Below are positions 25,583 to 35,712 of a stretch of DNA of 64,000 nt, piece after piece. The notes beneath the pieces were generated by a model, which was not told the origin of the DNA, did no database searches, and saw only the letters and a program-made list of their open reading frames with translations. A program made the position numbers and the translations under genes. The stretch comes from Pseudoxanthomonas spadix. GTDB taxonomy: Bacteria > Pseudomonadota > Gammaproteobacteria > Xanthomonadales > Xanthomonadaceae. Within the stretch, counting starts at the first letter, position 1; every line of letters begins with the position of its first letter. The stretch lies in the NCBI RefSeq assembly GCF_003703395.1, contig NZ_RDQN01000001.1, forward strand, positions 310,001-374,000, given 5' to 3'.

Positions 25583-26362
25583 ATGGCTGAGTTTGCACTC
25601 CCCAAGAATTCCAAGATCGGCAAGGGCAAGCATTTTCCTGCGCCCGGCGCCAGGAACACGCGCACCTTCAAGATCTATCGCTGGAACCCGGACCAGGACA
25701 GCAACCCGCGCACCGACACCTACGAGGTGGATCTGGACAAGTGCGGCCCGATGGTCCTGGACGCGCTGATCAAGATCAAGAACGAGATCGATCCGACCCT
25801 GACCTTCCGTCGCTCGTGCCGCGAGGGCATCTGCGGTTCGTGCGCGATGAACATCAGCGGCACCAACACGCTGGCCTGCACCAAGGCCATCGAGGAATGT
25901 GGCAAGGGCGAAGTGCCGGTCTATCCGCTGCCGCACATGGACGTGATCAAGGACCTGGTCCCGGACCTGACCCACTTCTACGCCCAGTACGCCTCGATCA
26001 AGCCGTGGCTGCGCACCCAGACCCCGGCGCCGGACCGCGAGCGGCTGCAGTCGCCGCAGGACCGCAAGCAGATCGACGGCCTGTACGAGTGCATCCTGTG
26101 TGCGTGCTGCTCGACCAGCTGCCCGAGCTACTGGTGGAACGGCGAGCGTTACCTGGGTCCGGCGATCCTGCTGCAGGCCTACCGCTGGATCGTCGACTCG
26201 CGCGACGAGGACACCGGTGCGCGACTGGACGACCTGGAAGACCCGTTCAAGCTGTATCGCTGCCACACCATCATGAACTGCACCCGGACCTGCCCGAAGG
26301 GCCTGAACCCGGCCAAGGCGATCGCCGAGATCAAGAAGCTGATGCTGGCCCGGGTGGCCTGA
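25583..26362 (+). CDS. sdhB: Succinate dehydrogenase iron-sulfur subunit
   Basis: A 259-residue subunit with three clusters: the [2Fe-2S] ligands in [10 protein letters not shown] and later LAC, and the [4Fe-4S] and [3Fe-4S] ligands in [12 protein letters not shown] and [14 protein letters not shown]. It relays electrons from SdhA to the membrane quinone site. The N-terminus is about 20 residues longer than in E. coli SdhB (238). A 75-base gap separates it from sdhA and a terminator follows. Confidence 0.97.
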   Translation: MAEFALPKNSKIGKGKHFPAPGARNTRTFKIYRWNPDQDSNPRTDTYEVDLDKCGPMVLDALIKIKNEIDPTLTFRRSCREGICGSCAMNISGTNTLACTKAIEECGKGEVPVYPLPHMDVIKDLVPDLTHFYAQYASIKPWLRTQTPAPDRERLQSPQDRKQIDGLYECILCACCSTSCPSYWWNGERYLGPAILLQAYRWIVDSRDEDTGARLDDLEDPFKLYRCHTIMNCTRTCPKGLNPAKAIAEIKKLMLARVA

Positions 26363-26385
26363 TCGAACCGAGGCTGCACACAACG

Positions 26386-26408
26386 CGCCCTCCGCCGGAG
26401 GGCGTTTT
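26386..26408 (+). terminator. Terminator after sdhB
   Basis: CGCCCTCC, 3-base loop, GGAGGGCG, then TTTT. It lies 24 bases past the sdhB stop and separates sdhCDAB from sdhE, so sdhE is read through or has its own promoter. Confidence 0.85.
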
Positions 26409-26437
26409 GCTTTCTGCAAAACCTTTGGACACCTGCG

Positions 26438-26704
26438 ATGAGCGACGTACCCGAGCCCGCCCTGGATCCGGACATCAAGCGCCTGCGCTGGCGTTGCCGG
26501 CGCGGCATGCGCGAGCTTGACCAGCTGTTCGGGCGCTACCTGGACAAGGCCTGGGCGAACGATTCCCAGGCCCAGCGGGCGGTTTTCCTACAACTGCTCG
26601 AATGCGAGGACGATAGGCTCTGGCGCTGGTTCATGGGTTATGAGGACTGCCCCGATGCCGCGCTCGCACAGCTCATGGAAAGGATCCGCCAGCTGCCGGC
26701 TTGA
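26438..26704 (+). CDS. sdhE: SdhE flavinylation factor (CptB/SDHAF2 homologue)
   Basis: An 88-residue protein of the SdhE/YgfY/SDH5 family, with the conserved [15 protein letters not shown] helix (the essential RGxxE motif) and [15 protein letters not shown]. It promotes covalent attachment of FAD to SdhA. The last 50 bases overlap the start of ygfX in another frame, as in enterobacteria where sdhE-ygfX are paired. Confidence 0.95.
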   Translation: MSDVPEPALDPDIKRLRWRCRRGMRELDQLFGRYLDKAWANDSQAQRAVFLQLLECEDDRLWRWFMGYEDCPDAALAQLMERIRQLPA

Positions 26705-27107
26705 ATGGCGGCCCTCGCGCCTGGCCAGCGTCATGCTGGGGGTGCTCGGGGGATTGGCGGTGGTGGCGTTGTTTGGCAGCGCGCTGACGCGCGCCGGTGC
26801 CGGTGCGGCATCGGTACTGGCCATCGGCTATGACCTTCATCTCTTGCGCCGCTACCTGCGCAGTCCCGTGCGGCGGCTGGTGATTCCCGGCGGGACATCG
26901 GCCTGCACGCTCGACGGCGTGGCGTTGGCGCGGTTGGTGGTGCAATGGCGCGGGCCGCTGGCGTTCCTGGCCTGGTGCGACGTTGCCGGCCAGCGGGGCC
27001 ATCTGGTCTGGTGGCCGGATACGCTGGATGCGCGCCAGCGGCGTGAACTGCGTCTGGCCGCCGACGAGGCCGCGGTATCGCCCACGGTGGCGGCGGTGGC
27101 ACCATAG
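26655..27107 (+). CDS. ygfX: YgfX (CptA) family membrane protein
   Basis: A 150-residue protein starting at ATG 26655 inside sdhE. It opens with [19 protein letters not shown], where the WRPS motif and two following membrane helices (about 27-60) identify YgfX. In E. coli YgfX was described as the toxin of a type IV pair with SdhE (CptB) and as binding MreB and FtsZ, but SdhE is now mostly seen as a flavinylation factor, so a toxin role is doubtful. The overlap indicates coupled translation with sdhE. Confidence 0.82.
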   Translation: MPRSHSSWKGSASCRLEWRPSRLASVMLGVLGGLAVVALFGSALTRAGAGAASVLAIGYDLHLLRRYLRSPVRRLVIPGGTSACTLDGVALARLVVQWRGPLAFLAWCDVAGQRGHLVWWPDTLDARQRRELRLAADEAAVSPTVAAVAP

Positions 27108-27156
27108 CCGGCCAACAGGCCGCAGCCGGCCTGCCTTTCGTCAATCGCAGGACGCA

Positions 27157-28419
27157 ATGTTCAAACCCATTCCTGTCGCCATCGGCCTGCGCTATCTGCG
27201 CGCCAAGCGGCGCAACGGCTTCATCTCCTTCATCTCGCTGGCCTCGATCCTCGGCATTGGCCTGGGCGTGACCGTGCTGATCACCACCTTGTCGGTGATG
27301 AGCGGGTTCCAGCGCGAGATCCGCGACCGCCTGCTGGAGATGACCGCCCATGCCACGGTCAGCGCCGCCGGTCAGCCCATGCAGCATTGGCCGGATGCGG
27401 TGAAGCTGGCGATGGAGGACCCGCGCGTGGCCGGCGCCGCGCCGTACGTGGACAGCGAAGCGCTGCTGACCGGCACCGCTGACCAGGGCCAGGGTGCGCT
27501 GGTCCGCGGCATCGTGCCCGAGCAGGAACGGCAGGTCTCGGTGCTGGCCGAGAAGATGGATGCCGGCTCGATCGATGCATTGCAGCCCGGTGCGTTCAAC
27601 ATCCTGCTCGGCAGCGAGCTGGCGATATGGCTTGGCGTGCGCGTGGGGGACACCGTCAACGTGGCCACCACCACGACGGACAGCACGCCGATGGGCTCGA
27701 TCCCGCGGGCCAAGCGGTTCAAGGTCGCGGGCATCTTCACCGTCGGCTACAACGACGTGGACAAGGGCATGGCCTTCGTCAACATGCAGGACATGCAGCG
27801 CCTCAAGCGCATGGGCCAGGGCGTCACCGGCGTGCGCCTGATGCTGCATGACCTGAACCAGGCCCAGCAGGTGGCCCGCGACCTGGCCGGGCGGCTCTAT
27901 CAACTGGGCCAGAACGTCTACCGCATCAGCGACTGGACCAGCGAAAACGCCAACCTCTACCAGTCGCTGAAGATGGAAAAGACCGTCATGGGCGTCCTGC
28001 TGTCGCTGATCATCGCGATGGGCGCCTTCAACCTGGTGTCCTCGCAGGTGATGCTGGTCACCGACAAGCAGGCCGACATCGCGATCCTGCGCACGCTGGG
28101 CCTGACCCCGCGCGGGGTGATGCAGGTATTCATGGTCCAGGGCACGCTGATCGGGGTGATCGGCACGGTGGCCGGCGTGCTCGGCGGACTGGTGCTGACC
28201 ACCAACCTGGAGCGGATCCTGGAACTGATCGAACACCTGTTCAAGGTGACCCTGCTGCCCTCGGACGTGTACTACATCACCGGCCTGCCGTATGACCTCG
28301 ACCCGCACGAGATCGTGCTGATCGCGCTCATCGCGCTGGGCATGAGTTTCCTGGCCACGCTGTATCCGGCCTGGCGCGCGGCGCGCACCGATCCGGCCGA
28401 GGCCCTGCGCTATGAATGA
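27157..28419 (+). CDS. lolC: LolC/LolE-type lipoprotein-releasing permease
   Basis: A 420-residue inner-membrane protein with one N-terminal helix (about 25-50), a large periplasmic domain and three C-terminal helices in the FtsX fold (about 280, 325 and 380). The [17 protein letters not shown] and [18 protein letters not shown] motifs are typical of the LolC/E family. It extracts lipoproteins from the inner membrane and hands them to LolA. AGGA precedes the ATG at 27157. Only one permease gene is adjacent to lolD, where E. coli has lolC-lolD-lolE; either lolE lies elsewhere or this permease is a homodimer. Confidence 0.92.
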   Translation: MFKPIPVAIGLRYLRAKRRNGFISFISLASILGIGLGVTVLITTLSVMSGFQREIRDRLLEMTAHATVSAAGQPMQHWPDAVKLAMEDPRVAGAAPYVDSEALLTGTADQGQGALVRGIVPEQERQVSVLAEKMDAGSIDALQPGAFNILLGSELAIWLGVRVGDTVNVATTTTDSTPMGSIPRAKRFKVAGIFTVGYNDVDKGMAFVNMQDMQRLKRMGQGVTGVRLMLHDLNQAQQVARDLAGRLYQLGQNVYRISDWTSENANLYQSLKMEKTVMGVLLSLIIAMGAFNLVSSQVMLVTDKQADIAILRTLGLTPRGVMQVFMVQGTLIGVIGTVAGVLGGLVLTTNLERILELIEHLFKVTLLPSDVYYITGLPYDLDPHEIVLIALIALGMSFLATLYPAWRAARTDPAEALRYE

Positions 28420-29119
28420 GACGACGATGCAGGGCGATGGCACCGTGATCCGGGCCGAGGCGCTGGCCAAGACCTACGCCGAAGGCAAGATGCGCACGCC
28501 GGTGTTCGACGGCCTGGACCTGGCCGTGCAGGCAGGCGAGACCGTGGCCATCGTCGGTGCCTCCGGCGCCGGCAAGAGCACCCTGCTGCACCTGCTGGGC
28601 GGGCTGGATACGCCAACCTCGGGCGAGGTCTACGTGGCCGGACAGCAAATGTCCAGGCTGTCCAATGCGGCGCGCGGCCAGCTGCGCAACCGGGCGCTGG
28701 GTTTTGTCTACCAGTTCCACCACCTGCTGCCCGAGTTCACCGCGCTGGAGAACGTGATGATGCCGGTTGCCCTGGCCGGCCAGGACATGGCGGTGGCCCG
28801 GCAACGGGCCAGCGTGCTGCTGGAACAGGTCGGCCTGGGCCATCGCCTGGAGCACAAGCCGGGCGAACTGTCCGGCGGCGAGCGCCAGCGCGCGGCCGTG
28901 GCGCGGGCGCTGGTCAACCGCCCGGCCTGCGTGCTCGGCGACGAACCCACCGGCAACCTGGACGAGAAGACCGCCCAGACCGTGTTCAACCTGATGCTGG
29001 AGCTCAACCGCGCGCAGAAGACCAGCCTGGTGCTGGTCACCCACGACCGCCGCCTGGCCGCGCGCCTGGACCGCACCCTGGAACTGCACCAGGGCAGGCT
29101 GCGTGCGGTTGCACTATGA
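28412..29119 (+). CDS. lolD: Lipoprotein-releasing system ATP-binding protein
   Basis: A 235-residue ABC ATPase. Walker A is GASGAGKST, the signature LSGGERQR, Walker [12 protein letters not shown] and the switch His in LVTHD. It powers LolC. Its start overlaps the lolC stop by eight bases. A tRNA-Ala gene with its own promoter lies immediately downstream. Confidence 0.95.
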   Translation: MNETTMQGDGTVIRAEALAKTYAEGKMRTPVFDGLDLAVQAGETVAIVGASGAGKSTLLHLLGGLDTPTSGEVYVAGQQMSRLSNAARGQLRNRALGFVYQFHHLLPEFTALENVMMPVALAGQDMAVARQRASVLLEQVGLGHRLEHKPGELSGGERQRAAVARALVNRPACVLGDEPTGNLDEKTAQTVFNLMLELNRAQKTSLVLVTHDRRLAARLDRTLELHQGRLRAVAL

Positions 29120-29139
29120 CCGCAACGCAGCCAGGCAAG

Positions 29140-29169
29140 TTGGCAAGCACAGGGACAGGCCAGTAGAAT
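29140..29169 (+). promoter_or_regulatory. Promoter of tRNA-Ala
   Basis: TTGGCA (29140-29145), 18 bases, TAGAAT (29164-29169). The start of transcription would be at about 29176, four bases before the mature tRNA 5' end, giving a very short 5' leader. Confidence 0.6.
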
Positions 29170-29179
29170 CCCCGCCCAC

Positions 29180-29255
<76 letters not shown>

Positions 29256-29265
29256 CCTACACGAC

Positions 29266-29286
29266 AAGCCGCCTTCGGGCGGTTTT
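29266..29286 (+). terminator. Terminator of tRNA-Ala
   Basis: Stem CCGCC/GGCGG closed by a TTCG loop and extended by A-T pairs, followed by TTTT. It lies 11 bases after the tRNA. Confidence 0.85.
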
Positions 29287-29522
29287 GTTGTTTCTCAGGG
29301 CGGCATGCGCCGGCTTCGAGGCGAGCGCGATTGCCGGCCAACCAGGTTCCGGCGTGGATGTGCGTGGCGTGGCGTGCCGATCGCAAGTGGTGCTGCCTGG
29401 AACGGGTTTCCCGGCTGGCTCATGGCTGCACCTCGCTCATGCCCCACGCGCGGCCGCTCCGGGACTAGTCTGACATTGCTCCCTTCATGGGCCTGCAGCG
29501 CTTTGCCAAGGCCGGTTCCCCC

Positions 29523-31445
29523 TCACGCCAACGACCTGAGTCGGCCCTGCGGCACCGCGCGGGCGCGCCACTGCACCGGCGCCCGGTTGGTCAGCACGCG
29601 GAGTTGGCCGGCAGCTTCGGCCTGGTCGGGATGGTCCAGGGCCGAGACCGCTGCCGTGTGGATCCCCGCATTGCCCCATAGCCCGGTCCAGGCATCGCGT
29701 CCGCCGTGCTTGGAGGCGTACAGGGCGCGATCGGCCAGGCTCAGCGCATGGTGGAAATCGCCGCGCTGCTGACCCTGCAGGTCGGGATGGAACGGCCAGC
29801 AGGCGAACCCGATCGAGACCGTCATCGGCTGGGTGCCGCCGTCAGGCAGCGCCACCGGATGGTCGGCGATGCTCGCGCGCATGTCCTCGGCGAGCTGGAC
29901 CACGCGAGCAAGATCCACGTTGGCCCGCGCCACCAGGAACTCCTCGCCGCCCCAGCGCGCCACGATGCCGTCCGGCTCGCCCTGGGTGCGCAGGCGCTGG
30001 GCGATTTCCACCAGCAGCGCATCGCCGGTCTGGTGGCCGTGCCGGTCGTTGACGTCCTTGAAGTGGTCGATGTCCACCAGGAAGGCCACATGCCGCTGCG
30101 CGCCGTCGCTCTGGGTGGGCAGCGCGGCCATGCGCGCGTTGGCCGCGCGCCGGTTGAGCATGCCGGTCATCGCGTCGGTGCTGCTGAGCAGCTCCAGCCG
30201 CGCGCGCACCCTGCGCTGGTAGATGTAGAACCCGGCGCTGAGCAGGGCCAGGGCGCAGAAACCCAGGATCGCCAGGTTGCGCAGGGTACGCGCGCTGTCC
30301 AGTTGCAGCGCCTGCACGCGCTGGTCGGCACGCACGGCGGCCAGTTCGCGGACGCGCTCGGTATCGCTCAGGCGTTCCTGCAGGGTGGCCAGTCCCGCCA
30401 GGTTGTGCGAACGCAGCTCCTGGACCTGACGACGGTTCAAGGACTCGCTGGTGGCCAGCGCCTGGCGATACTGGCCCAGCGCACGCTGCGCGGCCAGCAG
30501 TGCCTGCATGGCATCGCGTTGCTCGGTGCGGAACCCGCCGCTGCGGGCCAGGGCCAGCGCGGCGCTCGCCTGGTGCAGGGCCGCGGCCGGGTCGCGATCG
30601 GCCAGCGCCAGTGCCGACACCCGCACCAGCGTGGTCGAGGCGCCCGATGGGTCCTGGGCCTGCTGTTGCTGCCGGGCGATCTCCAGCAGGCGCGGGCGCG
30701 GGTTTTCTGCCAGGCCGCGGCGGGCCTGCAGCGCGATCCATTCGGCCTGGCTGCGGGCGATGATGATCTGGGTATCGCTGGCGCGGGCGATGCGCTCGGC
30801 CTGGTCCAGCAGCGAGGGGACGGCCTGGTCGCGGCCGGCGCGGATGGCGTTCATCGCGCGGTTGTAGGCCAGCAGGGGGCTGGGTTTTCCGCTGCGGTCG
30901 GCGATCACCTGGGCCCGGGCAAAATAGTCCTCGGCCTGGTCGTAGGCGGCCAGTTCCTCGCTGTAGATGATCGCCACGTTGATCAGCGTGCTGACCTGGG
31001 CTGCGGCTGAATCGGCGGCCAGCGCCGCATCGTAGGCCAGTTTGTAGTAGTCCAGCGCCCGATGCAGTTGCCCGGCCACATGCAAGGCCACGGCGAGGTT
31101 GGAATAGGCGCGCAGCATGAACGGCGGCGGCTGCGGATGGGCCTTCAGCTCGGCCACGGTCCGGTCGACGGTGGCGATGGCAGCGGTGCCGTCGCCGGCC
31201 AACGCCTGCGCCTGGCCCATGCAGCTGAGCAGCTTGATGCGTTGGGCGGGATCGCGCTGCGCCTGGGGCAGGGCGCGCTGGGCGATCTGTGCCGCCTCGC
31301 TGGGCTGGCTGCGGCGCAGCTGGAAACAGCGGCCGATCTGGGCCTCCAGCGGGTCCTCGCCCGCCACCTGCGCGGGCGCGGACAGACCCACCGACAGCAA
31401 CAGCGGCGCGATCCCCCAAAGGATATTGCGGACGATCCAAGGCAA
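29523..31445 (-). CDS. Diguanylate cyclase (GGDEF) with periplasmic TPR-like sensor domain
   Basis: A 640-residue protein. A signal-like N-terminus (to about residue 29) leads to a helical, TPR-like domain (about 35-370), a membrane helix (390-409) and a cytoplasmic GGDEF domain (about 420-575). The active-site motif is GGEEF at 499-503, so catalysis of cyclic-di-GMP synthesis is expected. The product-inhibition RxxD site is absent: the four residues at its expected place read EPDG. The start is TTG at 31445, since an in-frame stop lies six codons upstream and AGGGG precedes the TTG. It is divergent from prfB. Confidence 0.85.
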   Translation of the reverse strand: MPWIVRNILWGIAPLLLSVGLSAPAQVAGEDPLEAQIGRCFQLRRSQPSEAAQIAQRALPQAQRDPAQRIKLLSCMGQAQALAGDGTAAIATVDRTVAELKAHPQPPPFMLRAYSNLAVALHVAGQLHRALDYYKLAYDAALAADSAAAQVSTLINVAIIYSEELAAYDQAEDYFARAQVIADRSGKPSPLLAYNRAMNAIRAGRDQAVPSLLDQAERIARASDTQIIIARSQAEWIALQARRGLAENPRPRLLEIARQQQQAQDPSGASTTLVRVSALALADRDPAAALHQASAALALARSGGFRTEQRDAMQALLAAQRALGQYRQALATSESLNRRQVQELRSHNLAGLATLQERLSDTERVRELAAVRADQRVQALQLDSARTLRNLAILGFCALALLSAGFYIYQRRVRARLELLSSTDAMTGMLNRRAANARMAALPTQSDGAQRHVAFLVDIDHFKDVNDRHGHQTGDALLVEIAQRLRTQGEPDGIVARWGGEEFLVARANVDLARVVQLAEDMRASIADHPVALPDGGTQPMTVSIGFACWPFHPDLQGQQRGDFHHALSLADRALYASKHGGRDAWTGLWGNAGIHTAAVSALDHPDQAEAAGQLRVLTNRAPVQWRARAVPQGRLRSLA

Positions 31446-31560
31446 GGTGCCGGTCCCCTGTTACCGGAGTGGCCATTGTAGCCAGATGCCGGTCCGGGCG
31501 GCGGCCGGGTGGGGCAGACTTGCTAGAATTGCGGTCTTGCCTCAAGACCCGTGCGCTTTC

Positions 31561-32686
31561 ATGATCGAACTCAATCCCGTCCGTCACCGCATCGCCGAAC
31601 TCACTGCGCGGCTGGATTCACTCCGGGGGTTTCTTTGACTACGACGCCAAGCGCGAGCGTCTGGAAGAGGTCGAGCGCGAGCTCGAGAACCCCGAGGTCT
31701 GGAACGACGCCGAACGCGCCCAGGCCCTGGGTCGGGAGCGCTCGCAGCTGGACAAGACCGTCAACGGCATCCGCGACCTGACCGAAGGCCTGGCCAGCGC
31801 CGGCGAACTGCTGGAACTGGCGCAGATGGAGTCCGACCAGGACACCGCGCTGGCCGTGGTCGCCGACGTGGACCGGATCGCGGCGGCCGTGGACAAGCTC
31901 GAATTCCGGCGCATGTTCTCCGGCGAGATGGACAGCGCCAATGCCTTCCTGGACATCCAGGCCGGCGCCGGCGGCACCGAGGCCCAGGACTGGGCCGAAA
32001 TGCTGCTGCGCATGTACCTGCGCTGGTGCGAGTCGCGTGGCTGGAAGACCGAACTGATGGAAGTCTCCGGCGGCGAGGTGGCGGGGATCAAATCGGCCAC
32101 GGTGCGGGTGGAAGGCGAGTACGCCTACGGCTGGCTCAAGACCGAGATCGGCGTGCACCGGCTGGTGCGCAAGTCGCCGTTCGATTCGGACAACCGCCGC
32201 CATACCAGCTTCACCTCGGTGTTCGTCTCGCCCGAGATCGACGACAACATCCAGATCGACATCAACCCGGCCGACCTGCGCACCGACGTGTACCGTTCCT
32301 CCGGGGCCGGCGGCCAGCACGTCAACAAGACCGAGTCGGCGGTACGCATCACCCACATCCCGACCAACACCGTGGTGGCCTGCCAGACCGGCCGCAGCCA
32401 GCACCAGAACCGCGAAAATGCGATGAAGATGCTGGCCGCCAAGCTTTACGAGCTGGAAGTGCAGAAGCGCAACGTCGAGAAGAACGCGCTGGAAGCGACC
32501 AAGGCCGACATCGGCTGGGGCAGCCAGATCCGCAACTACGTGCTGGACCAGTCGCGGATCAAGGACCTGCGCACTGGCGTGGAGCGCACCGACACCCAGA
32601 AGGTGCTGGACGGCGATCTGGACCAATTCATCGAAGCCAGCCTCAAATCCGGCCTGGACGCCGGCGCTCGGCGCATCGACGCCTGA
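31561..32686 (+). CDS. prfB: Peptide chain release factor 2, with programmed +1 frameshift
   Basis: RF2 recognises UGA and UAA stop codons. The gene is read in two frames: 25 codons from ATG 31561 to an in-frame TGA at 31636-31638, then, after a +1 shift on CTT TGA C, from GAC at 31637 to 32686, 374 residues in all (E. coli 365). The stop-codon recognition motif SPF is in [10 protein letters not shown] and the peptidyl-hydrolysis motif GGQ is in GAGGQHVNK. The extended -10 TGCTAGAAT at 31521-31529 is the likely promoter. prfB-lysS is a conserved pair. Confidence 0.96.
31624..31639 (+). promoter_or_regulatory. prfB: prfB autoregulatory frameshift site
   Basis: The sequence CGGGGG TTT CTT TGA C is the classic RF2 site: a Shine-Dalgarno-like G run three bases before the slippery CTT, then UGA followed by C, a weak termination context. 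When RF2 is scarce the ribosome pauses at UGA and slips +1, making full-length RF2. Confidence 0.95.
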
Positions 32687-32751
32687 TCGACCTGCGCGGC
32701 CTGCCCATCAGGCGCTTGTTTTGTTTCATCCCCTTTCAGACCCTCATCGCC

Positions 32752-34260
32752 ATGAATGAACCGCCGCCCATCGACGAAAACAGCCTCATCGCCGAGCGCC
32801 GCGGCAAACTTCACGCCCTGCGCGGGCAGGGCATCGCCTATCCAAACGACTTCCGTCGCCATGCGCTGGCCGGCGACCTGCAGGCCGAATTCGCCGATGC
32901 GGACACCTTCACTGCCGAGGTGCTCGAAGGGCTGGACCGCCAGGTCAGGCTCGCCGGCCGGCTGATGGCCAAGCGGGTGATGGGCAAGGCCAGCTTCGCC
33001 CAGATCCAGGACCAATCCGGGCGCATCCAGCTGTTCCTGCAGGGCAATGTGCTGGGCGAGCGCTATGAGGCGTTCAAGGGCTGGGACGTGGGCGACATCG
33101 TCGGCGTCGAAGGCAGCCTGACCCGCACCCGCACCGGTGAGCTGTCGGTCAAGGCCACCACGTTGCGCCTGCTGACCAAGTCGCTGCGTCCGCTGCCGGA
33201 CAAGTGGCATGGCCTGAGCGATGTGGAACAGCGCTACCGCCAGCGCTACGTGGACCTGATCGTCACCCCGGAGGCGCGCGAGGTGTTCATCAAGCGCTCC
33301 AGGATCATCCGCGCGATCCGTGCCTGGCTGGACGCGCGCGGCTTCCTGGAAGTGGAAACGCCGATGATGCATTACATCCCTGGCGGGGCCACGGCCAAGC
33401 CATTCACCACCCATCACAACGCGCTGGACCTGGACCTGTACCTGCGCGTGGCACCGGAGCTGTACCTCAAGCGCCTGGTCGTGGGCGGCCTGGAGCGCGT
33501 CTACGAGATCAACCGCAACTTCCGCAATGAAGGGGTCAGCACCCGCCACAACCCCGAATTCACCATGCTCGAACTGTACGAGGCCTACGCCACCTACCAC
33601 GAGATCATGGACCTGACCGAGAACCTGATCCGCGACGTCGCCCAGTCCGTGCTGGGCACCACCCAGGTGCGCTGGGAGGGCGCCGACATCGACCTGGGCC
33701 AGCCGTTCCGCCGCTGGCGCATGGACCAAGCCGTACGCCATCACAATCCGGGCATCACCGTGGCCGACTGCACCGACCGCCAGGCGCTGCTGGGCCACTG
33801 CGAACGGTTGCAGATCAAGGTCAAACCGTCCTATGGCTGGGGCAGGCTGTTGCTGGAGATCTTCGAGGCCACGGTCGAACACACCCTGGTCGAGCCGACC
33901 TTCATCACCGGCCACCCGCTGGAAGTCTCGCCGCTGGCCCGCGCCAGCGATACCGAGGCCGGCTACACCGACCGCTTCGAGCTGTTCATCAACGGCAAGG
34001 AGATCGCCAATGGCTTCTCCGAGCTCAACGACCCGGAAGACCAGGCCGCGCGCTTCCGCGCCCAGGTCGAGGCCAAGGAAGGTGGCGACGACGAAGCCAT
34101 GCACTTCGACGCCGATTACATCCGCGCCCTGGAGTACGGCATGCCACCGACCGGCGGCCTGGGGATCGGCATCGACCGGCTGGTGATGCTGCTGACCGGG
34201 GCCGATTCAATCCGGGATGTGCTGCTGTTCCCCTACATGCGCCCCGAAGCGCAGGGTTGA
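32752..34260 (+). CDS. lysS: Lysyl-tRNA synthetase (class II)
   Basis: A 502-residue class II enzyme charging tRNA-Lys, near the usual 505. The N-terminal OB-fold anticodon-binding domain (about 50-150) precedes the catalytic core with motif 2 ([18 protein letters not shown]) and motif 3 ([13 protein letters not shown]). The ATG at 32752 has no clear ribosome-binding site; the 65 bases after prfB contain no terminator, so translation from a joint prfB-lysS mRNA is likely. Confidence 0.96.
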   Translation: MNEPPPIDENSLIAERRGKLHALRGQGIAYPNDFRRHALAGDLQAEFADADTFTAEVLEGLDRQVRLAGRLMAKRVMGKASFAQIQDQSGRIQLFLQGNVLGERYEAFKGWDVGDIVGVEGSLTRTRTGELSVKATTLRLLTKSLRPLPDKWHGLSDVEQRYRQRYVDLIVTPEAREVFIKRSRIIRAIRAWLDARGFLEVETPMMHYIPGGATAKPFTTHHNALDLDLYLRVAPELYLKRLVVGGLERVYEINRNFRNEGVSTRHNPEFTMLELYEAYATYHEIMDLTENLIRDVAQSVLGTTQVRWEGADIDLGQPFRRWRMDQAVRHHNPGITVADCTDRQALLGHCERLQIKVKPSYGWGRLLLEIFEATVEHTLVEPTFITGHPLEVSPLARASDTEAGYTDRFELFINGKEIANGFSELNDPEDQAARFRAQVEAKEGGDDEAMHFDADYIRALEYGMPPTGGLGIGIDRLVMLLTGADSIRDVLLFPYMRPEAQG

Positions 34261-34572
34261 AAAGTGACGCACCGGGGCAGTAGTGGCGCCTGTGCGCGAT
34301 CGGACGCGCGTCCGGTCCGGGGCGCTGCGTTGGGCGCCTGGCCGAATGCATCTTTCGCAGGAACGCGTGCCTGGGCGCCCGGCGGCGGCAACGCCCCGGC
34401 ACCAGATCCGATCGCGCGCCCCCGGTGGCGCCGGTGAGCATGAGTGGCATGTTTTGTGCATCATCTTCCCCCGTTCGGCGCACTCGGTTGCGTTCAGGGT
34501 GAAAAATCCGGTGTTCCAGCGTTTCCCCTATAGTTCCCTGCAGCCTCGCCATCCCCCGAGAGGTGGCCATAC
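34261..34572 (+). promoter_or_regulatory. Intergenic region upstream of rpfG
   Basis: This 312-base interval holds no gene. TATAGT at 34529-34534 is a good -10 candidate, 38 bases before the rpfG ATG, without a convincing -35. A ribosome-binding stretch GAGAGGTGG precedes the ATG. In X. campestris rpfD occupies roughly this position; nothing similar is seen. Confidence 0.45.
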
Positions 34573-35712
34573 ATGCTCACCCCAAACCGAGTCTTCACCG
34601 CGGTCTCATCGCCCACCGACCAGCAGCGCTGGCCCAACGGCGCGGGCAGTGAGTTGAACATCGTCATCGTCGACGATCAGGCGTCCGCGCGGACCATGCT
34701 GCGCCACGTGATCGAGGACATCGCCAGCGAACTGTCCGTGCACGACTTCGGCGATCCCCAGGTGGCCCTGAACTGGTGCAGCAGCAACCGCACCGACCTG
34801 CTGCTGCTCGATTACCGCATGCCGGGCATGGACGGGCTGGAGTTCGCCCGCCGCTTCCGCCGCCTGCCGATGCACCGCGACATCCCGGTGATCCTGATCA
34901 CCGTGGTTGGCGACGAGCCGATCCGCCAGGCCGCGCTGGAAGCGGGCATCATCGATTTCCTGGTCAAGCCGGTGCGCCCGCGCGAGCTGCGCGCCCGCTG
35001 CCGCAACCTGCTGCAGCTGCGCCAGCAGTCCGAGAACGTCAAGCAGCGCGCCCTGTCACTGGAGCAGCGCCTGCTGGCGAGCATGCACGAGGTCGAGGAG
35101 CGCGAGCGCGAGACGCTCTCGCGCCTGGCCCGCGCCATCGAATACCGCGACCGCGGCACCAGTGCCTTCCTCGAACGCATGTCGCGCGTGGCCGCGCTGG
35201 TCGCCGAGCAGCTGGGCATGGGCGAGGAAGACGTGCGCTCGATCGAACTGTCCGCACCACTGCACGACATGGGCAAGATCGCCATTCCCGATGCGGTGCT
35301 GATGAAGCCCGGACCGCTGGACGAGGACGAACTGGTGATCATGCGCCGCCATCCCAGGATCGGCCACGAACTGCTGATTGGCAGCCAGAACCGGCTGATC
35401 CAGGCCGGCGCCCTGATCGCATTGCGCCATCACGAGCGCTACGACGGCAGCGGTTACCCCGATGGCCTGCGCGGCGAGCAGATCCCGATCGAGGCCCGCA
35501 TCGTGGCGGTGGCCGACGTGTTCGACGCCCTGATCTCCGCGCGTCCCTACAAGCCGGCCTGGACCCGCGACGCGGCGCTGGCCTACCTGTACGCCCAGCG
35601 TGGCCGCCTGTTCGACCCGGCCTGCGTGGACGCGCTGTTCCGCGGTCGCGAGCGGCTGGACCAGATCTGCGAACGCTATTCCACCCTGCCGGTTCGGCCC
35701 GGAATGGAGTGA
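34573..35712 (+). CDS. rpfG: RpfG: response regulator with HD-GYP cyclic-di-GMP phosphodiesterase
   Basis: A 379-residue regulator with a receiver domain (about 28-150; phosphoacceptor Asp80 in LLLLDYRMPG) and an HD-GYP domain. The metal-binding HD pair is His231-Asp232 in LHDMGKIAIPD, and the GYP motif is 294-296 in HHERYDGSGYPDGL. When phosphorylated by RpfC it degrades cyclic-di-GMP, which in Xanthomonas frees Clp and switches on extracellular enzymes and biofilm dispersal. Its stop overlaps the rpfC start as TGATG. No rpfH lies between, unlike X. campestris. Confidence 0.96.
   Translation: MLTPNRVFTAVSSPTDQQRWPNGAGSELNIVIVDDQASARTMLRHVIEDIASELSVHDFGDPQVALNWCSSNRTDLLLLDYRMPGMDGLEFARRFRRLPMHRDIPVILITVVGDEPIRQAALEAGIIDFLVKPVRPRELRARCRNLLQLRQQSENVKQRALSLEQRLLASMHEVEERERETLSRLARAIEYRDRGTSAFLERMSRVAALVAEQLGMGEEDVRSIELSAPLHDMGKIAIPDAVLMKPGPLDEDELVIMRRHPRIGHELLIGSQNRLIQAGALIALRHHERYDGSGYPDGLRGEQIPIEARIVAVADVFDALISARPYKPAWTRDAALAYLYAQRGRLFDPACVDALFRGRERLDQICERYSTLPVRPGME

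Noticed and set aside
26655-27107. SdhE-YgfX as a toxin-antitoxin module
   Set aside because: SdhE is better supported as the SDH flavinylation factor, and the neighbouring sdh genes fit that. The toxin claim for YgfX is not something the sequence can show.
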